Positions 1-5,791 of a stretch of DNA of 9,228 nucleotides are shown here, in pieces. Each line of letters starts with the position of its first letter. Within the stretch, counting starts at the first letter, position 1. The translations under genes were made by a program, and so were the position numbers. The notes below the pieces were generated by a model, which saw nothing but the letters and a program-made list of their open reading frames with translations, searched no databases and was not told the DNA's origin. The stretch is from Acidobacteriaceae bacterium (GTDB taxonomy: Bacteria; Acidobacteriota; Terriglobia; Terriglobales; Acidobacteriaceae): positions 1 through 9,228 of the forward strand of contig JASHUF010000480.1 in assembly GCA_030040175.1 (NCBI GenBank), written 5' to 3'.

Positions 1-1656
1 AAGGAGCTGCAGACCGGCTTCGTGCAATCGAAGTCGTCCACCTACCGCATGCTGGCCGAGCTTCTGGTGGAGCAGGACCGGCTGGGCGAGGCCGAACAGG
101 TTCTCGATTTGCTCAAGGAGCAGGAGCTCAAGGAAGTGGTGCGCGGCGCAGGAGACAATCCCGCAACCGCGGCTCAACCCCTGAAGCTCGCGGAAAACCA
201 GCAGAAGGCCGAAAGCCAGCTTGCCTCGGAAGAAAACTCGGCGGCCACGCTCGCCGACATGAGCGTAGAATACGCCTCGCTCCAGGCCAAGACCGGCAGG
301 ACGGAGCAGGAAGACGCGCGTCTGAAAACGCTCGAGACCAACATCGAAGCCCAGAACAGCGAAGTGGCGGATTTTTTCCGCAAGACGATCTACCCCGAGC
401 TCGAGCAGACGGCGGGCGCAGAGAACGCCAACCGTCTGTTAAGCCAGGAAAAATCCGACGTGAGTCAATTGCAGAATACGCTGGCCGCACTGGGCCCGCG
501 CGTCATGGGCATCCGGCTCCTGCTCGGCGCGGATCACGCCTACGCCATTGTGGTGACGGCGCAGGCGCGCAGGAGATTCGAGCTCCAGGCCACGCCGGCC
601 CAGTTGCGCGACAAAGTGCTCGAGGTGCGCAACGATCTGCGCACGCCGGACTCCGATCCCCAACCGCACCTGGCCGAGCTGTATTCGATGGTCATCGCTC
701 CCTTCGACGCGGAATTGGCGGCGCTCGAGCGCGCGCCCGGCGACAGCAGCCGCGTTCCCACGCTGCTTTGGTCGCTCGACGGCGTGCTGCGCTATCTGCC
801 CATGGCCGCGCTCTACGACGGCCATCGTTACATGGTCGAGCGCTTCAATAATGTTTTGTTCACGCCGGAAAGCTACGAGCACATGAGCAATTCGGGAGCA
901 GACAAACCCGATCTGCGCGTGCTGGCCATGGGCTTGTCCAAGAGCTATGGAGGATTGCCCGCCCTCCCTGGCGTGATGCCGGAGCTGGAAGCGGTCGCGC
1001 ACGACCCCGCGTTCCCTCGCTCGCATGGGCCGCTCGAAGGCTTGCTCCTGCCCGACGACCGCTTCACCTACGCGGCATTGAAGAGCGAACTCGGCGCCGG
1101 CGCCGGCTTTCCCGTTGTGCATATCGCCAGCCATTTCGTTCTCGAGACCGGAGGCGACACCGAGCCTTACCTTATGCTCGCGGGTGAAGACGCGGGCGTT
1201 CCGCAGGGATTCCCATTGACTCTTTCGAAGCTCGAGGATTCAACCATTACCTTTCGCGGGACGCGTCTGCTGACGCTCTCCGCGTGCAGCACAGCCAAGG
1301 GCGATGTGGCCGGCGACGGGCTGGAGATGGACAGCCTGGGCATGATCGCGCAGCAGAAAGACGCGGAAGCCGTGCTGGCGACGCTCTGGGACGTGAACGA
1401 CGTGAGCACCAGCCGCATTATGAGCGACTTTTATGCGCGCTGGGTCAAAAATCCGGCCGCGGGAAAAGCCGAGGCCTTGCGCCAGGCGCAGCTTGCTTTT
1501 CTGCGCGGAACGGGCGGCGCGCAGCCGGGCTCGCAACCGGGCGCAACCGGCCGTGGTCTCGAGGTGGAAGAAAACCCGCGCCCGCTGCCGCACCCGCACG
1601 ATGATTCACATCCGTTTTACTGGGCGCCTTTTATCCTTATCGGCAACTACGAGTAA
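1..1656 (+). CDS. CHAT-domain (caspase-like) protein, 5'-partial
   Basis: The reading frame is open at the left edge (codon 1 is base 1), so the N-terminus lies outside; 551 residues are visible. In-window residues about 8-42 form a TPR-like helical pair, suggesting a TPR array upstream. Residues about 60-145 are Glu/Gln/Ala/Leu-rich and probably coiled coil. From about residue 160 to the end is a CHAT domain: a strand/turn with DGVLRYLPMAAL (about 260-271), the catalytic His in HIASHF (H378) and the catalytic Cys in LLTLSACSTA (C429), followed by the typical GDGLEMDSLG and AVLATLWDVND segments. Both residues of the caspase-type dyad are present, so it should be an active cysteine peptidase; its substrate is unknown. 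No signal peptide or membrane segment is visible, though the true N-terminus is missing. CHAT peptidases act in diverse signalling and some defence contexts; nothing beside this gene names a partner. The family call is firm, the role open. Confidence 0.88.
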   Translation, partial: KELQTGFVQSKSSTYRMLAELLVEQDRLGEAEQVLDLLKEQELKEVVRGAGDNPATAAQPLKLAENQQKAESQLASEENSAATLADMSVEYASLQAKTGRTEQEDARLKTLETNIEAQNSEVADFFRKTIYPELEQTAGAENANRLLSQEKSDVSQLQNTLAALGPRVMGIRLLLGADHAYAIVVTAQARRRFELQATPAQLRDKVLEVRNDLRTPDSDPQPHLAELYSMVIAPFDAELAALERAPGDSSRVPTLLWSLDGVLRYLPMAALYDGHRYMVERFNNVLFTPESYEHMSNSGADKPDLRVLAMGLSKSYGGLPALPGVMPELEAVAHDPAFPRSHGPLEGLLLPDDRFTYAALKSELGAGAGFPVVHIASHFVLETGGDTEPYLMLAGEDAGVPQGFPLTLSKLEDSTITFRGTRLLTLSACSTAKGDVAGDGLEMDSLGMIAQQKDAEAVLATLWDVNDVSTSRIMSDFYARWVKNPAAGKAEALRQAQLAFLRGTGGAQPGSQPGATGRGLEVEENPRPLPHPHDDSHPFYWAPFILIGNYE

Positions 1657-1712
1657 GAACCTTCTCGCGGCCCGCGTCTCACTAACGCTCGACACAGATT
1701 GTGCTAAGGTTC
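1657..1712 (+). promoter_or_regulatory. Inverted repeat filling the CHAT-methyltransferase gap
   Basis: GAACCTT at 1657-1663, directly after the CHAT stop codon, is perfectly complementary to AAGGTTC at 1706-1712. A short CGCG/CGCG hairpin (1666-1669 with 1673-1676) lies inside. The 3' arm contains the AAGG that would serve as Shine-Dalgarno for the GTG at 1717. A folded transcript reading through from the CHAT gene would therefore mask that site. There is no T-tract, so it is not an obvious terminator. The arms are seen in the sequence; the regulatory role is inferred. Confidence 0.35.
1705..1710 (+). promoter_or_regulatory. Candidate -10 element (TAAGGT), or SD, before methyltransferase
   Basis: TAAGGT preceded by TGC (an extended -10-like TGn) ends six bases before the GTG start at 1717, which would place the transcript start at the start codon. 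No convincing -35 hexamer is present. The same bases include AAGG, seven bases from the GTG, so an ordinary Shine-Dalgarno reading is equally possible. Confidence 0.25.
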
Positions 1713-1716
1713 AAAC

Positions 1717-2562
1717 GTGGCGTCCAATAGTGCAGCCGGAATCTGCCGGCCCGCGGACAACGGTAAAGCGCAGGGCGGCTCCTTGAGAGGTCTCCTCGTC
1801 CGGGACGGTCTGGTGCGCCATCCTTTCGACCTCGAATTCGGCGTGCGCACCAGCGGCTTGATTGCCGGCCGGCATCTGACCACGGGACACCGGCACGACC
1901 GGCACGCGACCGCCTACTACGCGGTGGCGCCCTCGGTGTTTCGCGGAATGATCGTCCGCTGGCGGCGGTGCAGACCGCTGGCGCCCATCGACGAGTTTAC
2001 GTTCATCGATCTGGGAGCGGGTATGGGACGCGCAGTGCTGCTGGCCGCGGAGTTTCCCTTTCGCGCCGTGTCGGGCGTGGAACTCAACCCGGCGCTGGCG
2101 CAGATCGGCAGGCGCAATCTCGCCATTTGGCGCGCCGCGGGCCGCGCGCGGGCGCCCATGCGCATGATCTGCCGCGATGCCGCGGAGTTTGAACTGCCGC
2201 CGGGCCCCTGCGTGGCCTTTCTCTTCAACCCCTTCGCGGGGCCGGTGCTGCGCCGCATGGTGCGCAACTGGGCAGGCAAACTTGCCGGGCGCTCCCGCAA
2301 ACTTGACGTCCTGTATGTGAACAATGAGCAGGAAAGCATACTTCGGCAGCAGGCCGGCTTCACACGCCTGTTTCACGGGGAGATCCGGCGCTCGCAAGCA
2401 GACGCGGCGGCCGAGCGCCGGATTCTCGCCCGGCAGCCGGGCGCCTGCTACGCCGCCATGAACTGGGAGAATTGCTCCATCCATCGCTGGATGGGGACGG
2501 ACGAGACCTCTTGTTCAGACAACGATGCGCGCCCTCGGGGAGCCGGCGGAGAACGAGCTTGA
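1717..2562 (+). CDS. Class I SAM-dependent methyltransferase, DOT1-like fold
   Basis: This 281-residue cytoplasmic protein has a Rossmann methyltransferase core. Motif I is TFIDLGAGMGRAV (D98, G100, G102, G104), motif II ends in the acidic ribose-binding residue E122 (SGVELNP), and motif IV is FLFNPFAGPV (N171-P172-F173). The motif I/II spacing and sequence resemble the DOT1-like group rather than DNA methylases, whose motif would be NPPY/F or DPPY. Upstream of the core is FDLEFGVRTSGLIAGRHL...GHRHDRHATAYYAVAPSVFR, which looks like a conserved N-terminal extension of this family. The substrate cannot be told from sequence. GTG 1717 is chosen for the AAGG/TAAGGT upstream; an in-frame TTG at 1783 behind AGGGCGG is an alternative that would drop 22 weakly conserved residues. 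The stop overlaps the next gene's start (TTGA), so the two are probably co-translated. Confidence 0.75.
   Translation: MASNSAAGICRPADNGKAQGGSLRGLLVRDGLVRHPFDLEFGVRTSGLIAGRHLTTGHRHDRHATAYYAVAPSVFRGMIVRWRRCRPLAPIDEFTFIDLGAGMGRAVLLAAEFPFRAVSGVELNPALAQIGRRNLAIWRAAGRARAPMRMICRDAAEFELPPGPCVAFLFNPFAGPVLRRMVRNWAGKLAGRSRKLDVLYVNNEQESILRQQAGFTRLFHGEIRRSQADAAAERRILARQPGACYAAMNWENCSIHRWMGTDETSCSDNDARPRGAGGERA
2548..2561 (+). promoter_or_regulatory. Shine-Dalgarno and TTG start inside the methyltransferase end
   Basis: GGAG at 2548-2551 sits seven bases before TTG 2559. That TTG overlaps the upstream TGA (2560-2562) in the arrangement TTGA. This fixes the kinase start: an upstream ATG at 2472 in the same frame would add 29 residues that do not resemble a PfkB N-terminus. 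The overlap is the classic layout for translational coupling. Confidence 0.7.
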
Positions 2563-3512
2563 AGACTCAAAAGCTGGTCCTCGGCGTCGGCGAATTGTTA
2601 TGGGATTTTCTCCCCGAAGGCGCACGGCTCGGAGGTGCACCGGCCAACTTTGCCGTTATGACCGGCCGGCTGCGTGACCGTGCAGTGATTCTCAGCCGCG
2701 TCGGGAACGACGAGCTCGGCCGCCGGGCTCTGGAGAAATTGCGCGCCACCCCGGTGGATGCGGGCTTTCTTCAGATCGACCCGGCGCATTCAACCGGCCG
2801 CGTCACCGTAAGTTTTTCCTCAGGCGAGCCGCAGTACACCATCCACGAACAAGCCGCGTGGGATTTTCTGGAACTGCCGGAGGATTGGATTGGCCTTGCC
2901 GGACAGGCCGACGCCATCTGCTTCGGCACACTGGCGCAGAGAAGCGCGAAGTCGCGCCACACGATTCAGGCCCTCGCTCGAGCAACTCCTTCCGCCTGCT
3001 TGCGCGTTCTCGACGTGAATCTGCGCGCGCCCTTTTATTCCGCCCGGGGGATACGGGAATCGCTTGAGCTCGCAACCGTCCTCAAGATGAGCGAAGCGGA
3101 AACGCCGCTTGTTCTGGATTTGCTGGAACTCGCTGCGGGTGCGGCCAAGCGCGATCCGTCGCACACGGGCAGCCAGCCTTTGCGCGCGGCAGCCTGCGCG
3201 CTGTTCGACGAGTTTCCCGATCTTGCGCTGGCAATCATTACGCGCGGCGGCCGCGGCAGCCTGCTGGTGACGCGGGATGCGTGGGACGATCATCCTGGAT
3301 TTCCCGTACAGGTGGCCGACACGGTAGGCGCCGGCGATGCATTTACCGCAGCCATCGTTCATTACCTGCTGCGGGGAGCCGATCTGGCCACGCTGAATGA
3401 GGCCGGAAATCGCTGGGGCGCGTGGATGGCGTCGCAATCGGGCGCCATGCCCGAGCTGCCTGAAGCCTTGCTCGAGGCAACGGCCGCGCAGATCGGGCGG
3501 AAGAGCGAGTGA
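2559..3512 (+). CDS. PfkB-family carbohydrate kinase (fructokinase-like)
   Basis: This protein of 317 residues is the usual length for the ribokinase/PfkB superfamily. It transfers the ATP gamma-phosphate to a sugar hydroxyl in the cytoplasm. The N-terminus LVLGVGELLWDFLPEGARLGG leads into the substrate-binding PfkB signature 1 region, GGAPANFA (residues 25-32). The C-terminal signature DTVGAGDAF (254-262) carries the anion hole and catalytic base D260. GEALLWD-like starts of the form GELLWDFLPEG are typical of fructokinase-like members, but sugar specificity in this family cannot be assigned from motifs alone; 2-keto-3-deoxygluconate and other sugars remain possible. It is translationally coupled to the methyltransferase and lies 102 bases upstream of the secreted arabinofuranosidase, which suggests sugar catabolism. 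Family certain, substrate open. Confidence 0.88.
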   Translation: MKTQKLVLGVGELLWDFLPEGARLGGAPANFAVMTGRLRDRAVILSRVGNDELGRRALEKLRATPVDAGFLQIDPAHSTGRVTVSFSSGEPQYTIHEQAAWDFLELPEDWIGLAGQADAICFGTLAQRSAKSRHTIQALARATPSACLRVLDVNLRAPFYSARGIRESLELATVLKMSEAETPLVLDLLELAAGAAKRDPSHTGSQPLRAAACALFDEFPDLALAIITRGGRGSLLVTRDAWDDHPGFPVQVADTVGAGDAFTAAIVHYLLRGADLATLNEAGNRWGAWMASQSGAMPELPEALLEATAAQIGRKSE

Positions 3513-3577
3513 AGCTGCGGCGGGCCGCGAAGCGCATTGAAGCAGAGTGGCGGCTCCGGGCGAAAACGTTGCCTCGA

Positions 3578-3607
3578 TTGTCAGCCCGTTGCTGGCCCGG
3601 ATACGAT
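3578..3607 (+). promoter_or_regulatory. Candidate sigma70-type promoter for the arabinofuranosidase gene
   Basis: TTGTCA (3578-3583, five of six matches to TTGACA) and TACGAT (3602-3607, four of six to TATAAT) are separated by 18 bases. Transcription would begin about 3614-3615, at the ATG itself, giving a nearly leaderless mRNA. There is no good Shine-Dalgarno at normal distance from that ATG (only a G-run touching it), which fits. Prediction by eye only. Confidence 0.4.
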
Positions 3608-3614
3608 GGCGGGG

Positions 3615-5552
3615 ATGAAAACGCCCTTTCTCGCTGCCGGCGCTTGCGCAACTCTCGCGGTTGCGCTGCATCTTCCGGCACAGGCGCCTTCCCTCACCAT
3701 CGATGTGAACCATCCCACAGGCAGGGTGAGTCCCACACTTTATGGCCTGATGACCGAGGAGATCAATCATTCTTACGACGGCGGTCTGTATGCCGAGCTG
3801 GTAAGCGACCGCGCCATCGGGCACGGATTCGGCGCCCTGGTTCACTGGCCGATGGTGGCGCGCGGCAACTCCGCCGCCGAGGTTTCCGTGGACGAGACGG
3901 CCGGGCCCAGCGCCGCCTTGCCGCGCAGCCTGAAGATCGCCGTGACTGCGGCCACGGATGCGGCGCCGGCAGGCGTGGAGAACGATGGCTACTGGGGCAT
4001 TGCCGTGCGGCCGCACACCACGTACAGCGGATCGTTCTGGGCGAAGAGCGATTCCGGCGACGTGCCCGTGACCATCAGCCTCGAGAACGACTCGACCGGG
4101 ATCGCCGCGGCCAAGACCACCGTCGCCGGCCTTTCCGGCGAGTGGAAGGAATTCACCTTCACGCTCACTACGGGCGATGCGGCTCTCTCCGCCAACAACC
4201 ACCTCATCCTCACCATTCCCCGCCCCGCCACCGTCTGCTTCAACCTCATCTCTCTTTTCCCGCCCACTTATCTTGGCCGCGTGCACGGCAACCGCGCCGA
4301 CATCATGGAGCTGCTCGCCGCCATGCACCCGAAGTTTCTGCGCCTGCCGGGCGGCAATTATCTCGAAGGCGATCACATCGCCACGCGCTTCGACTGGAAG
4401 AAGACCATCGGCCCCTGGGTCGACCGGCCCACGCACCAGAGCCCTTGGGCGTATCGCTCATCCGATGGCATGGGACTGCTCGAATACCTGGAGTGGTGCG
4501 AAGACCTGAAGATCGAGCCCGTGCTCGCGGTCTACGCCGGCTACTCCCTCGCCCAGGAGCATGTGGATCCCGGCCCCGCGCTCGAGCCCTACGTCGAGGA
4601 TGCGCTCGATGAAATCGAGTACGTGAGCGGCGGCGCCGATACGAGATGGGGCAGCGAGCGCGCCAAAGACGGCCACCCTGCCCCCTTTCCGCTTCACTTT
4701 ATTGAGATCGGCAACGAGGATGAGTTCGATCGCTCCGGCTCCTATGACGGCCGGTTCGCGCAGTTCTACCACGCCATCAAGGATCGCTATCCCCAATTGC
4801 AGCTCATTGCCACTACGCCGGTGAAGAGCGTGACCCCGGATGTCCTCGACGAGCACTTTTACATGCCCGCCGAGGAGTCGTTCGCGCAGAGCGGCCACTA
4901 CGACAATCACCCCCGCACGGGACCGAAAATCTTTGTAGGCGAATGGGCCACGCGCGAAGGCGATCCCACCCCGAACCTCGAAGCGGCCCTGGCCGACGCG
5001 GCCTGGATGGCCGGGCTCGAGCGCAACAGCGATCTCATCGTCATGGCCAGCTATGCGCCCCTCTTCACCAACGTAAACCCCGGCGCCATGCAGTGGGCTC
5101 CCGACCTGATCGGGTATAACGCGCTCTCGAGCTACGGCTCGCCCAGCTACTGGGCTCAGGTGATGTTCGCTGCCAATCTGGGCGCCGAAATTGTGCCCGC
5201 GAAACTTACCGGCACGGCGACGCGCATCTATACCTGCGTGACGCGCGACCGGGCGCGGCGCAAGCTCTACATCAAGCTGGTCAATGCAACTTCCCATCCG
5301 CAACCGCTCACCATCCTCCTTGAAGGCGTTGGCAAAGTTGCGCCGCGGGCGGAACTCACCACCCTGAGCGGCAAGACGCCCAACGCGACCAACAGCATTG
5401 CGAATCCGCACGCAGTCATCCCCGTGAAACACACGATTGCAGTTTCCGGAACGCAATTCGTCGAAACCTTCGCGCCGTATTCGGTGAACGTGCTCGTGCT
5501 GAGCTACCAATCAGAGCAGCCTATCCGCCTCATTGAGCAAAGTCCTGATTGA
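3615..5552 (+). CDS. Secreted GH51 alpha-L-arabinofuranosidase
   Basis: This 645-residue exported hydrolase removes alpha-L-arabinofuranosyl side groups from arabinoxylan, arabinan or pectin. Residues 1-24 are a signal peptide (MKT..., hydrophobic core, then LPAQA before PSLTID), which decides the ATG at 3615; ATG 3606, three codons earlier, is the alternative. Residues about 28-90 (GRVSPTLYGLMTEEINHSYDGGLYAELVSDRAI) are the conserved GH51 N-terminus of the long, plant/fungal-like type. Residues about 91-215 look like a CBM4_9-type jelly-roll insert. The TIM barrel follows with GGNYLEG (246-252), the acid/base E368 in EIGNED and the nucleophile E443 in VGEWAT. The last 140 or so residues form the usual beta-sandwich. 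Both catalytic glutamates are present, so it should be active in the periplasm or outside. L-arabinose release fits a sugar-kinase neighbour, though L-arabinose itself is not a known PfkB fructokinase substrate. Confidence 0.93.
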   Translation: MKTPFLAAGACATLAVALHLPAQAPSLTIDVNHPTGRVSPTLYGLMTEEINHSYDGGLYAELVSDRAIGHGFGALVHWPMVARGNSAAEVSVDETAGPSAALPRSLKIAVTAATDAAPAGVENDGYWGIAVRPHTTYSGSFWAKSDSGDVPVTISLENDSTGIAAAKTTVAGLSGEWKEFTFTLTTGDAALSANNHLILTIPRPATVCFNLISLFPPTYLGRVHGNRADIMELLAAMHPKFLRLPGGNYLEGDHIATRFDWKKTIGPWVDRPTHQSPWAYRSSDGMGLLEYLEWCEDLKIEPVLAVYAGYSLAQEHVDPGPALEPYVEDALDEIEYVSGGADTRWGSERAKDGHPAPFPLHFIEIGNEDEFDRSGSYDGRFAQFYHAIKDRYPQLQLIATTPVKSVTPDVLDEHFYMPAEESFAQSGHYDNHPRTGPKIFVGEWATREGDPTPNLEAALADAAWMAGLERNSDLIVMASYAPLFTNVNPGAMQWAPDLIGYNALSSYGSPSYWAQVMFAANLGAEIVPAKLTGTATRIYTCVTRDRARRKLYIKLVNATSHPQPLTILLEGVGKVAPRAELTTLSGKTPNATNSIANPHAVIPVKHTIAVSGTQFVETFAPYSVNVLVLSYQSEQPIRLIEQSPD

Positions 5553-5585
5553 GAGGGCTGAAGCGTGGGCGTACGCCTCCTCTCA
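5550..5585 (+). repeat. Hairpin over the arabinofuranosidase stop codon
   Basis: TGAGAGG (5550-5556, starting with the TGA stop) pairs perfectly with CCTCTCA (5579-5585). Inside lie GCGT/ACGC (5563-5566 with 5573-5576), and the loop region includes the 10-base palindrome GGCGTACGCC (5568-5577). There is no T-tract, so it may be a 3'-end stabiliser, a Rho-dependent end or a degenerate intergenic repeat rather than an intrinsic terminator. It contains GGGCTGAAGC (5555-5564), also found on the minus strand in the palindrome at 8252-8271. Confidence 0.45.
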
Positions 5586-5626
5586 TCCCGTGTGCAGGCT
5601 TGGGGAGAAACCGGGTCATCCGGTCC

Positions 5627-5791
5627 AGAGGTTTCAGACTTGCTGTATTCTGAAGCCGACTGAGCCAGGTGGCATTTTCCTCAAGAACCGGGGCCCCCGG
5701 CAAGCGAGTTCTGCTTGCCGGAGTGGAAGTAAAAACCACCCTGCACGCTGCAGAAAATGGCTATACCGGCTCTGAAACCGCTCTAGACATC
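5627..5791 (+). ncRNA. Candidate structured 5' leader of pncB
   Basis: This lies in a 239-base stretch between genes. Several nested complementary segments are visible. The outer arms are GGTTTCAGA (5630-5638) and TCTGAAACC (5771-5779), extendable by two pairs past one mismatch. A middle pair is CATTTTC (5673-5679) with GAAAATG (5753-5759). A perfect 9-bp hairpin is formed by CCGGCAAGC (5697-5705) and GCTTGCCGG (5713-5721) around a 7-base loop. Alternative small hairpins are GTGG/CCAC (5723-5726 with 5736-5739) and CTGCA/TGCAG (5741-5745 with 5749-5753); the latter shares G5753 with the middle stem. The outer 3' arm ends 12 bases before the apparent start GTG 5792. The nesting suggests a folded regulatory RNA for NAD salvage. 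NAD+-binding riboswitches (the nadA motif) are known from Acidobacteria, but I cannot claim a match here. Confidence 0.4.

Noticed and set aside
1717..2562. Possible DNA methylase partnering the PD-(D/E)XK nuclease
   Set aside because: Motif IV reads NPF, not NPPY/F or DPPY, the fold resembles DOT1-like enzymes, and the gene is about 4.7 kb away from the nuclease with unrelated genes between.
3615..3660. Lipoprotein signal (Cys11 in AAGAC) for the arabinofuranosidase
   Set aside because: The hydrophobic stretch before the Cys is too short and the -3 position is Ala; a normal signal-peptidase I site after LPAQA fits better.
2820..4436. Minus-strand open frame of 538 codons opposite the kinase and arabinofuranosidase
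   Set aside because: Low-complexity Arg/Gly/His-rich translation with no motif; it spans the boundary of two clear plus-strand genes.
3509..4612. Plus-strand open frame of 367 codons beginning with GTG at the kinase stop
   Set aside because: Although GTGA overlaps the stop neatly, the translation is Arg-rich with no fold, and it runs out of frame through the signal peptide and domains of the GH51 enzyme.
5623..5651. Promoter upstream of pncB using TATTCT (5646-5651) as -10
   Set aside because: The hexamer 17 bases upstream (GTCCAG) does not resemble a -35 box, and the start would fall inside the proposed folded leader; too weak to list.
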